Assembly: GCF_022539505.1 (NCBI RefSeq)
Contig: NC_061510.1
Span: forward strand, 224,152,043-224,216,042
Length of the DNA stretch: 64,000 bases
From: Lolium rigidum
Taxonomy: Eukaryota; Streptophyta; Magnoliopsida; Poales; Poaceae
Direction: 5' to 3'
Positions 10,710 to 20,125 of this stretch are shown in pieces; the stretch's first letter is position 1; every line of letters starts with the position of its first letter. The translations under genes and the position numbers were made by a program. Below the pieces are notes generated by a model. It had not been told where the DNA came from. It searched no databases and worked only from the letters and a program-made list of their open reading frames with translations.

Positions 10710-13700
10710 TGTAACACCCCACTTTTTGCAACCTTGTTTATTTGTTCATAGTGCAAAAATTAGGGGGAACAAAAACTTTTTCTTAAGACTATAGATAGAT
10801 GAATTGCCTTGATCTGTTGGTTATGATGAATTGCCTTGATCTGTTGGTAGATGAATTGCCTTGATTTGCTTGTTGAGTTTTGTCTTGAGCTACCTCATAG
10901 AACAACACCCCTAGTGGTTAAACAAGCAACTCACCAAATAAATCACATGTGTGGCTTAGGAAAAATTGTTTTCCTTCTTACTACATCAAACCTCTCTCCT
11001 GATGACAACCTGAGTGTGCCATCTTGATTTTCTCTTTGTAGTACAAGATAGCTCTATCATCCTTAATTCAAAACTTGGGATCGTCTACCCCCAGCTACAT
11101 CCCTCTCTTATACCCACTCATCCTTGTTGGTTTTGAGGCCATGTCGACCCTCTGTGTTGACGAGGCTTAACTTGTCTAGACTTTGGCAATTGATCTCTAA
11201 GCACTCACGACTGTTTTTGGTAACCTCAATGCATGGATCCCATCTATGCAACACCCTCTTCAACCTCCACGTCTTGCATGTCTCACTCTATCCTTGCAAC
11301 TCCTATATTCAACTTGATCTCATACCTTATCAAGTGTTTCTGCACTAGATCACTTTCTTTATTTTCACCTCTTGTTTTTATTCAAGTTAAATCTTCACAA
11401 AACCAAGAGTGGGAATGATGGGTACATTTTGTATCCACCACCTACCCTTGAGGACACTCCTCTCTAAATGAGTTTCCTTTCTCAAAACCCTATTGTTTTT
11501 CTTCTCTGGTTTTGATCACAAAACTACTTCTAGTTTTATTAAATCTTTTCAAGTTATTTCTTCAAAGAAAACAAAGAACTGAAATGGGTTTTGTTTTTCT
11601 CCCCATTTCTACCAAGTACTGATTTCTAAAAACATTATTTCCTATCTTGCCTTCTTTTTAACAAAAGGCTTGTTTATGGTATCTATACCATTTCTTGTTT
11701 TATTTTAAGTTTGAGAAAACTCTACTTTACTTGAGAAAGTAAGTAGAATATTTTGAACTCCTATGTTCCAACTAGTTTTCTCTCAACATCTTCAAAATTC
11801 CATTTCACTTGAGTACATTCCCAATTGTCCCTAGACAATTGAGGTGTTTCAAATACTTTTCAAATAAGTTCTATTTCAAATGACAACTCTTGCACATCTT
11901 GTGTACATCTCTGATCTACCACATTGAATCCCCTCCATCCTCCAATTCTTGATCGAATGGATGATCATTTGATACTTTCAAATCACTCCCAATTGACCTC
12001 TCCTTTGTAGAGCAATTTATATTCTTTTCCATCATTACCTTGACCTCATGAATTCATGATTTAAGTCACCATATTCTTCATTGTGGGTATATGGTTACTT
12101 CACTCACCATCTCTCTTATTCTTGCTCTACCATTGTCTCAACCACCATCACCATTATCTTCTTGGCACAAAGCCATCATGCAACAAATACCATCATGGTA
12201 TATTTTACCATCACAATCTTCCTCCATCTCTATATCTCTCACATTGTTCATTTTTTTTTATTGACAAGAATGGAGCCGGCCAAATGGTGTATGCATGGCA
12301 ATTTCGGCCAGCCATGCCTCTTCATTTCCTTCCTCCACAAGTCTTGTCTCCCAACTACCTCAACAATTTAATGGGCAGCCACCCTCCATAGCCAATCAAA
12401 AAGGAGGCAGCCACCATCCTCCCTCTTTATAAGGAGCTTGGCCGGCCACCTCCACTCCCCTTTGCTCATTTCTTTCACACTCCACTCCCTCATACCTTCC
12501 TCCCCCTTCCTCCCCACGAGCTGCTGCTCCTCCTAGCTACCATGGCCGGCCATGGCCATGGAAATCCTCCAGGATGAAGCTCTCCTCCTCTCCCAAGCTT
12601 CCCTCACCATGAGAGCTTCCCTCTCACTCTCTTCTCCCCTAATCTTTGATGAGTCCAGCTCACTTTCTCCTTTCTCCTCTCACTAGATTGGATCTTGATG
12701 CAGGTGCATGTTGGTCCAAGCATGGAGAAGGTTGAGCTATCCTCAGATCTGAAGTTCTTGAGCAAAGTTCGTCCAAAACCTTGCAGTAATTTCTGCTACT
12801 TTGCTGTTTCAGATTCTGGTACGATCTTGTAAAATCCACCGAATCTCGTGTGCAGATCCAAATCGAGTGATTCAAAGTTCCACAGTTAGATACGGAAAAG
12901 ATCTACAACTTGGCGTTGGTCTCACCCTCAAATTCGTTACGGATTGTCCGTGGTAAATAAATTTCTGAAAACATGCAGAATCACTGTTTGTTAGATTTCT
13001 CCCGTTTTACAAAACCTTTTTGAGCAAACTCAACTGTGGGTGAAAGCCCTCTCCAGTGCCTTCATTTTGGCGGTGGTTTCACTTCGATTGACCTCCTGAA
13101 ACTGAAATGGTTCACAGATCAAGATCTGGTCAGATCTGACTTTGTCGAATTAAACCAGAAGCTTGGAAACGAATTTTTGAATGAATCCAACTGGGTAAGA
13201 ACCACCTATTCAATACCTTTCAGATGCAGCAGACCTCATATTTTTATGATTTGTGTATGATTTTTGATGAATTAAACTTGTTCTGTATGTTCTGCAGACA
13301 TGGCTGTTAGCTTTTAATTCATCAAAAATCCATTTTTGAACCTAATTGAGTGATTCCACTTCTGTAGGATTACTGAATGTTTTCTTAATCATCTCAAACA
13401 AGTTTCAAAACTTTATCTATTCTGTAACTCCAGAGGTGAAGCAAATGGTGAAAACATGCAGTAAACTTGTAAATCCATTTGTGAGAGTTTCAGAAATAAT
13501 TTGAACCCAAATCCAATCGTGTGTGAATCTCTGTTTAAATATCTTTCAAATGCCAGTGGCCTCATATTTTTAGGATTTTTCTACGATTTATGGCTTACAG
13601 ATCTTGTTTTCTGTACAGTCAGATTCAAAGAAATTCTTAAAATTGTAGTTTCAATATTTTTGGGTGATTCCAATTGGGTTAGTCTTGTATTAGTACTGGC

Positions 13701-16476
13701 TATATAGGAAAAATATTATTAGTCTCTGTTCATACATATTTGTTACTGTTAGTAATGTTTATGTGTGACATGCATTGTTGAAGCAAAACCTTTCGGTTTA
13801 TTTAAAACCCTTGACCAACTCTTTTGGTAGAGATGGGCAACCATTGTTTTATGCTTGCAAAGCAAAACCTCTGCAACTTAACATTAGCTCTTTTGTTTAG
13901 CTTGAGTTTTCAAATGATGTGGATTATGGTTTGCTTCCTATTTTGGTTGTAGTGTTATGGGAACAAATTATGTTAGGAAAACTGTTTTCTACTTTTCCAA
14001 AAATGTTTGAAAATGTTTTGTGAGTGTTTGTGATGCCAAACTAATGCTCTTGTCCTCTTTATGATGTTATCTACCAGGGGTTACTTAGTTGTGCCATGGT
14101 GATACCTAGAGAGGCAATTGCTAAGTCGTGGCACTCTCATACCTTCACTAGGTAAATAAATGGGGTTTTCTTTTAGTTGTTTTGTAGTACCTATAAGTCT
14201 TTTGTATGTTAGCCCTTAGTAAAGTGGTTAGCTATTGATTGTTGAATGTTGCATGCTTGTTATGTTTGGAGCAATGTGATTGATTGTGTTCCTTTTATAT
14301 TTTCCGGCGATAGATGCGAACGATTCCGGAGAAGAAGAAGAAGTGGATTGGACAAGGATTCTTTATATGTTGTTGGAATTCTTATATTGATGGAGTTGAA
14401 GACGTACAGGGACAAATAAGCCAAGGCAAGCCATCTTTTGATCTCTCGACTTGGTGTCTAGTTGGATGTCATTTGTTGATGTCCAAAGCACCTTAATTCT
14501 ATGTGTGTTATTCTCTCTATTTATGTCATCTATGTGTGATTGCAAGTGGGGTACTCCCTAGTTGTGATACTCCACTATTGTCGTTGTGATTGTGGGATGC
14601 ATGGTATCATGGCCGTGCTATTCCACTTGGTCATCTTGTATGCTCAACTTGAGCATCTTCCCTCTCAAAATAGTAACTTACACCACACTTACCACTTTTG
14701 TAATTTAGAGGTATCAATGTCAAGGTCTTGGTGTAATTCTCAACTTGAGAGGAGTATGCCGTGTACCCTATTGGAGAGTTGGTTGGATAGTGATTCTCCA
14801 CTATCCACATTGTATAGGTAGTACCACAAATCTGAGATTAGATTCCTCTTTGTGTTGTCATCATACATGCTTACCTTAAGCAAGTATGATCCACCCATTA
14901 CTCTTTTTACACCTTCTATGGCAAGATGACTCTCATCTCGGCCATAGTGCAATAGTAGTTCCACTCATGAAACTATAGGTTGGGAACCCCTCAAGGCTTA
15001 CCTTGTTGTAAATGTTTGTGAAAACCTTGGGTAAGTTAACTCTACCCAAGCGTATGTTTTGGAAAGGAAAAGTTCTTGGATAAGGATGTTGGAGGGATAT
15101 ACCTTGGGTAAGTTAACTCTACCCAAGGGTGTGTTGTGGAAAAGAAAATGTTTTGAACAAGGTTGTTCGGAGGAATATGGTTGGTTGTTGGCAAATAAAG
15201 GAAGTGTGGGTAAAATGTTTTTAAAGGAGCACTCGCGTATAAGTGTACGCCAGCCCAACTTTTATCGCACAACCACTCTACCCCAACGTGGGCACGGGGC
15301 TTAGCCCTAGTTTGTTGAAGCCGGCATGAGACACCTTCACAACTCTCTAGGAGGGTCACGATGACCTCTCGACGCCGGGTTGCGCTCCGAAGGAGGCAAT
15401 ACACCGTAGTTGTCTATAGCCGGACGATTACCGAGGGTCTTCGTCGTGGCGCCGGAGATACGCTCAAAAAGGAGGTATGCGTCGCCGGGGTGCCGGGAAG
15501 GGGTAAGCCCGCAGGGAAGGACTCATGTCAGTGGAGATAAGCGAAAGGTTATGTTTGGGTATCCGTCGTGGCATACGTCGTTATGCGGGGATGATGCCCA
15601 CACGACAGGTATCTGGATAGTTGTGGGGAAAGTGTGCAAACTCTGCAGAGTCAAATCTATTCGAATAGCCGCGTCCGCGGTCATGGACGGGTTGCAAAGG
15701 CCTACCTTAACCTGGGCTTGAGTTTTGTTTTGTTAAATGCTTTACAAAGGAAATGTGTGTTGGATGTACCGGAAGGGTACGGGAAAAGGGTGTGTGTCGA
15801 CCATATGGAGATGGTCGTGGAAAAACTAAGACCAAGTGGGGAACTCTTTCCTAGTGTTTCATGTAGATGAACTCTTCTTTAACAAAGATATAGAGATGTC
15901 ATAGGACCACCATAGTGTCCCCATCACTTGAGATGTCAGGATGCTATATCCACAAGAGAAACTACTTCTCTTTCACATACTATATCCACAAGAGAAACTC
16001 GATTCTCTTTCACATGCTATATTCACAAGAGAAACTATTCTTCCTCTCTTGTCTCTTTTAGTTAGCATTGTTAGCACCCTTCTTGATGGTTTGCGAGTAC
16101 AATTCCAATGTACTCACGGCTTTGTCCCCGGCTATTTACTTGGCCGGACTTGAAGGAGTTCGACCGATGAAGAAGGAGTTGACGACGTCTATGCGAGCTA
16201 GGAACGTCTTCCCGGCCGGTTGCTCGTAGGGTTAAGGCGGACGACTTGGGCTCTGCGCTCGTCGAAGTGATTCCGCTACTCTGATGATTAGATTAGGCCC
16301 TTCGAGGCTATTATGTAAAGATGGTCATGTGACCTCATTGTAATTTTCTTATTCCGTTTTGTAAAGGATGATGTATTTTGATATCAGTCGGTTATGTGTT
16401 CACGGCACACTGATCATGGGAACGTGAACTGTATACATAACAGGGTATTTCGGACAGCTAGTCCGGGGTCCCCACA
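10710..16476 (+). repeat. Right LTR of LARD-like element
   Basis: It matches the left LTR over its full length, offset about 8335 bases, and ends GTCCCCACA. Most differences from the left copy are at CTCG/CTG/CCG or CGAG/CAG sites. The TATA box, tandem repeats and hairpins of the left LTR are all present. Confidence 0.92.
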
Positions 16477-16772
16477 CGCGCCGGCCTATGAGGGGGCCCA
16501 TGGCGGCCCTCCTCGGCTCCCCCTTTTGGCTACCTCCGTCTTCTGGAAAAATAGGATTCTCAGTATAATTCCCGTCAATTGTTGACCTTCCGAAATATTG
16601 CATTCTGATGGTGCTTTTTCCAGCAGAATCCTGGCTCCGGTGCGCGATCCTCCAATAATCATGAAACATGCAAAATAGATGGAATAACATAAGTATTATC
16701 TCCAAATATGAAATATATCAATGAATAACAGCAAATTATGATATAAAATAGTGATGCAAATTGGACGTATCA
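16477..16772 (-). repeat. 5' LTR of outer gypsy element, remaining 5' portion
   Basis: It starts with the right CGCGC target duplication of the nested element and ends ACGTATCA. Read on the minus strand it begins TGATACGTCCAATTTGCATC, the LTR start. The piece is about 296 bases and joins to 1153-2374. Confidence 0.85.
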
Positions 16773-16773
16773 G

Positions 16774-16956
16774 TGCTACGTCATAAGCACATTGGGAACG
16801 TAAATAATTGTAACCATATACATATAAAATGACAGCAATGGAATCCCAATCCTCTGATTTTATTTGTAAAGTCTCTATTCCTCGGTGATCAAATCCCAAA
16901 GATCTTTGAACTACCTCATGTTTGACTAGCCAATTAGATAACCAACCCTGTTGCAT
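16774..16956 (-). pseudogene. ndhJ: Chloroplast ndhJ 5' fragment in the nucleus
   Basis: The minus strand encodes 61 residues matching the start of plastid NAD(P)H dehydrogenase subunit [17 protein letters not shown], then [15 protein letters not shown], then [17 protein letters not shown] and ending SQCAYDVA. Reading breaks exactly where the gypsy LTR begins at 16772, so the retrotransposon cut this copy. The plastid protein is about 159 aa, so roughly 100 residues are missing. It cannot function: it lacks most of the subunit and has no plastid targeting. It is adjacent to an ndhH fragment, although the two genes are far apart in plastid genomes, so this is a rearranged plastid insertion. 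Confidence 0.93.
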
Positions 16957-16999
16957 TGTCTTCATCTCTCCCTCTTTGTATAAATATTTCACATTTCGG

Positions 17000-17115
17000 C
17001 TTCAATGCATGGTGTTCTTCGACTGATCATTACTCTCGATGGTGAGGATGTTATTGATTGTGAACCCATATTAGGCTATTTACACAGAGGAATGGAAAAA
17101 ATCGCGGAAAATAGT
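17000..17115 (+). pseudogene. ndhH: Chloroplast ndhH internal fragment in the nucleus
   Basis: The plus strand encodes [36 protein letters not shown], matching residues close to the N-terminus of plastid NAD(P)H dehydrogenase subunit H (about 393 aa). Similarity starts just before the ATG at 17005 and stops near 17115, where unrelated sequence follows. The 5' first residues and over 300 C-terminal residues are absent. It lies 43 bases from the ndhJ fragment in divergent orientation, an arrangement not found in plastids. Confidence 0.93.
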
Positions 17116-17511
17116 ATTATTATCACCCAGCAAAGTTGCTCCCTAATTCTTGCATGGTCCTTGATTTACTTTGGAATAAGGAAACCGTGCGCAAAGATTG
17201 TCTTTGATAGATTTGCAGGTGCACGGTGCCCTCGCTGAACACGTCATGATCGAAAGATTGAAGCGTAGCTTATAGGTTTTCTGGTTTTGTGTGTGTGTCG
17301 CGAGGTGCCATGGTTGGAGAGGAAAAGAGGAAAATGTTGTTTCTACCTGAGCGGTACTACCTGTACCAGGAGCGGTAGTACCACTACCCTACTGGTACCG
17401 CCCTGCAGTACCGCTCTGGAAGATTGCACTGAAAAGTCCCACAGAGAGCCTTACGGTACCTCTACGGTACCTTGAGCGGTAGTACCGTTTGAGAGCGGTA
17501 GTACCGCCTTG
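17116..17511 (+). repeat. LTR-like repeat with GCGGTA-palindrome cluster, left half
   Basis: From about 17340 the sequence carries repeated GCGGTAGTACCGC-type palindromes (near 17350, 17372, 17394, 17405, 17474, 17493). The same motif cluster resumes at 24441 after the nested gypsy element, so the two halves are one repeat. 17116-17340 has no recognisable content beyond a short GT run; the repeat's true left end is not clear. Confidence 0.6.
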
Positions 17512-17516
17512 GTACC
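17512..17516. repeat. Target site duplication GTACC, left copy
   Basis: GTACC precedes TGATACGTCT at 17517 and also follows the right LTR at 24436-24440. It lies inside one of the GGTACC palindromes of the host repeat. Confidence 0.9.
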
Positions 17517-19231
17517 TGATACGTCTCCGACGTATCGATAATTTCTTATGTTCCATGACACATTATTGATGATATCTACATGTTTTATGCATACTTTATG
17601 TCATATTTATGCGTTTTCCGGAACTAACCTATTGACGAGATGCCGAAGGGCCAGTTCCTGTTTCTCCTGTTTTTGGTTTCAGAAATCCTAGTAAGGAAAT
17701 ATTCTCGGAATTGGACGAAATCAACGCCCAGGGTCCTATTTTTCCACGAAGCTTCCAGAAGTCCGAAGGGGAAACGAAGTGGGGCCACAAGGTGGGGACA
17801 CAGTAGGGCGGCGCGGCCCAAGCCCTGGCCGCGCCAGCCTAGTGTGTGGTCCCACCAGGACCCCTCCGAGGCTGCCCTTCCGCCTACTTAAGGTCTCCGT
17901 CGCGAAAACCCTATTACGTTCGACGAAACCAGAGAAAACCTTCCAGAGCCGCCGCCATCGCGAAGCCAAGATCCGGGGGACAGGAGTCTCCGTTCCGGCA
18001 CGCCGCCGGGACGGGGAAGTGCCCCCGGAAGGCTCCTCCATCGACACCACCGCCATCTTCATCAACGCTGCCTGTCTCCCATGAGGAGGGAGTAGTTCTC
18101 CATCGAGGCTAAGGGCTGTACCGGTAGCTATGTGGTTCATCTCTCTCCTATGTACTTCAATACAATAATCTCATGAGCTGCCTTACATGATTGAGATTCA
18201 TATGATGATGCTTGTAATCTAGATGTCATTATGCTAGTCAAGTGGGTTTTAATTATGTGATCTCCGGAGACTCCTTGTCCCACGTGTGTAAAGGTGACGA
18301 GTGTGTGCACCGTGTGGGTCTCTTAGGCTATATTTCACAGAATACTTATTCACCGTTATGAATGACATAGTGAGGTGCTTATTTATATCCCTTTATGATT
18401 GCAATGTGTTTTGTATCACAATTTATCCGTGTGCTACTCTAGTGATGTTATTAAAGTAGTTTATTCCTCCTGCACGGTGTAATGGTGACAGTGTGTGCAT
18501 CGTGTAGTACTTGGCGTAGGCTATGATTGTGATCTCTTGTAGATTATGAAGTTAACTATTGCTATGATGGTATTGATGTGATCTATGCCTCCTTTCGTAG
18601 CGTGAGGTGACAGTGTGCATGCTATGTTAGTACTTGGTTTGGTTATGTTGATCTGTCATGCACTCTAAGGTTATTTAATTATGAACATTGAATATTGTGG
18701 AGCTTGTTAACTCCGGCATTGAGGGTTCGTGTAATCCTACACAGTTAGTGGTGTTCATCATCCAACAAGAGAGTGTAGAGTCTAGCATCTATTTATTTAT
18801 TCTGTTATGTGATCAATGTTGAGAGTGTCCACTAGTGAAAGTATGATCCCTAGGCCTTGTTCCTAAATACTGCTATCGCTGCTTGTTTATTGTTCTACTG
18901 CACCTGTATTGTCTGCAATATTACCACCATCAACTACACGGCAGAAAGCACTTTTCTGGCGCCGTTACTACTGCTCATATATATTCATACCACTTGTATT
19001 TCACTATCTCTTCGCCGAACTAGTGCACCTATTAGGTGTGTTGGGGACACAAGAGACTTCTTGCTTTGTGGTTGCAGTGGTTGCATGAGAGGGATATCTT
19101 TGACCTCTTCCTCCCCGAGTTCGATAAACCTTGGGTGATCCACTTAAGGGAAACTTGCTGCTCGTTCTACAAACCTCTCGCTCTTGGAGGCCCAACACTG
19201 TCTACAAGAATAGAAGCACCCGTAGACATCA
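17517..19231 (+). repeat. Left LTR of non-autonomous gypsy element
   Basis: It runs from TGATACGTCTCC to GTAGACATCA. It contains an internal primer-site-like motif, AGCACTTTTCTGGCGCCGTT, at about 18947-18966, about 280 bases before its own end, as if the LTR had grown over an older boundary. Confidence 0.92.
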
Positions 19232-19241
19232 AGCACTTTTC

Positions 19242-19259
19242 TGGCGTCGTTGTCGGGGA
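19242..19259 (+). promoter_or_regulatory. Primer binding site (tRNA-Asp type, two C-to-T changes)
   Basis: TGGCGTCGTTGTCGGGGA lies 10 bases after the LTR end. It differs from TGGCGCCGTTGCCGGGGA by two C-to-T changes at CpG sites. A further motif, TTTTCTGGCGCCGTTGTG, follows at about 19303-19320. Confidence 0.75.
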
Positions 19260-19396
19260 GGAAAGGTAAAAGGCACTCATACTCCGGTCCCAGGTAAAGT
19301 ACTTTTCTGGCGCCGTTGTGTGTGTGTGTTCGAAGCTATTTCCTTTAGATCCTGCAATTGCATCTTTTTGTTTCTTGTTTACACTAGTTTGGCATA

Positions 19397-20125
19397 ATGG
19401 ACAACAATGAGCTTGTTATTCTATTTCCTGATTTAAGACATGGATGGTTTGATGCGAAAATTAAAAAACCCATGGAACATATTAGTATGAACACTTTGAA
19501 TACCATTGTTGCTAATGATATAGAAAGTTCTAAGCTTGGGGAAGCTGGTTTTGATGAGCATGATATTTTTAGTCCCCCAAGCATTGAGGAGAAAATTTAC
19601 TTTGATGATACTTTGCCTCCTATTTATGATGATTATAATGATAGTAGTCTTTTAGTACCGCCTGTTATGGAGGATAAATTTGATTATGATTACAATATGC
19701 CTCCTATATTTGATGATGAAAATAATAATGATAGCTACTTTGTTGAATTTGCTCCCACTATTACTAATAAAATTGATTATGCTTATGTTGGGAGTAGTAA
19801 TAATTTTATGCATGAGACTCATGATAAGAATGCTTTATGTGATAGTTATATTGTTGAGTTTGCTCATGATGCTACTGAAAGTTATTATGAGAGAGGAAAA
19901 TACGGTTGTAGAAATTTTCATGTTACTAAAATGCCTCTCTATGTGCTGAAATTTTTGAAGCTACACTTGTTTTATCTTTCTATGCTTGTCACTTTGCTCC
20001 TCATGAATTTATTTGTGTACAAGATTCCTTCCCATAGGAAGCATGTTAGGCTTAAATGTGTTTTGAATTTGCCTCTTGATGCTCTCTTTTGCTTCAAATA
20101 CTACCTCTTGCGAGTGCATCATTAA
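19397..20125 (+). CDS. Acidic ORF of non-autonomous gypsy element, function unknown
   Basis: The ORF is intact at 242 codons and starts MDNNELVILFPDLRHGW soon after the primer site. The first 160 residues are rich in Asp, Asn and Tyr with loose repeats of the form MPPIFDDEN, DYDYNMPPIF and SYFVEFAP, followed by ESYYERGKYGC. The last 70 residues are hydrophobic and basic (LKLHLFYLSMLVTLLLMNLF, then KIPSHRKHVRLKC), suggesting a membrane-associated segment. No zinc knuckle, protease or capsid motif is seen. Similar ORFs are, from memory, common in cereal elements with this LTR type, so it is an element protein and not a host gene. Its role is unknown. Confidence 0.6.
   Translation: MDNNELVILFPDLRHGWFDAKIKKPMEHISMNTLNTIVANDIESSKLGEAGFDEHDIFSPPSIEEKIYFDDTLPPIYDDYNDSSLLVPPVMEDKFDYDYNMPPIFDDENNNDSYFVEFAPTITNKIDYAYVGSSNNFMHETHDKNALCDSYIVEFAHDATESYYERGKYGCRNFHVTKMPLYVLKFLKLHLFYLSMLVTLLLMNLFVYKIPSHRKHVRLKCVLNLPLDALFCFKYYLLRVHH

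Larger units (their letters stand above)
2375..16476 (+). mobile_element. LARD-like non-autonomous gypsy-type retrotransposon with 5.8 kb LTRs
   Basis: Two nearly identical direct repeats (2375-8138 and 10710-16476, about 5.76 kb each) start with TGTAACACCCC and flank a 2.57 kb internal region with no gag or pol. The element is bracketed by the 5-bp target duplication CGCGC (2370-2374 and 16477-16481), proving that it transposed as a unit into the LTR of the outer gypsy element. A degenerate initiator-tRNA-Met-type primer site follows the left LTR and a purine tract precedes the right LTR. Long LTRs plus a coding-free interior are the definition of a large retrotransposon derivative (LARD), which relies on enzymes of other elements. 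The high LTR similarity implies a young insertion, subject to the base-call caveat in the findings. Confidence 0.92.
1..16772 (-). mobile_element. Athila-like Ty3/gypsy retrotransposon, 5' part, split by a nested element
   Basis: The element reads on the minus strand. Its 5' LTR starts with TGATACGTCC at 16772 and ends with GTCATCA at 1153. It is followed by a primer binding site matching the tRNA-Asp type (GGCGCCGTTGCC core) and then by a gag region running off the left edge. The LTR is about 1.5 kb once the nested element at 2375-16476 is removed, and TGAT/ATCA form its inverted termini. Pol and the 3' LTR lie outside the window. At the right end the LTR abuts a chloroplast ndhJ fragment, so the insertion target was plastid DNA already in the nucleus. 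Assignment to a named cereal family is not attempted. Confidence 0.85.

Noticed and set aside
16774..17115. Possible functional ndhJ or ndhH gene.
   Set aside because: Both are short fragments in a nuclear repeat context, without targeting sequence or most of the coding region.
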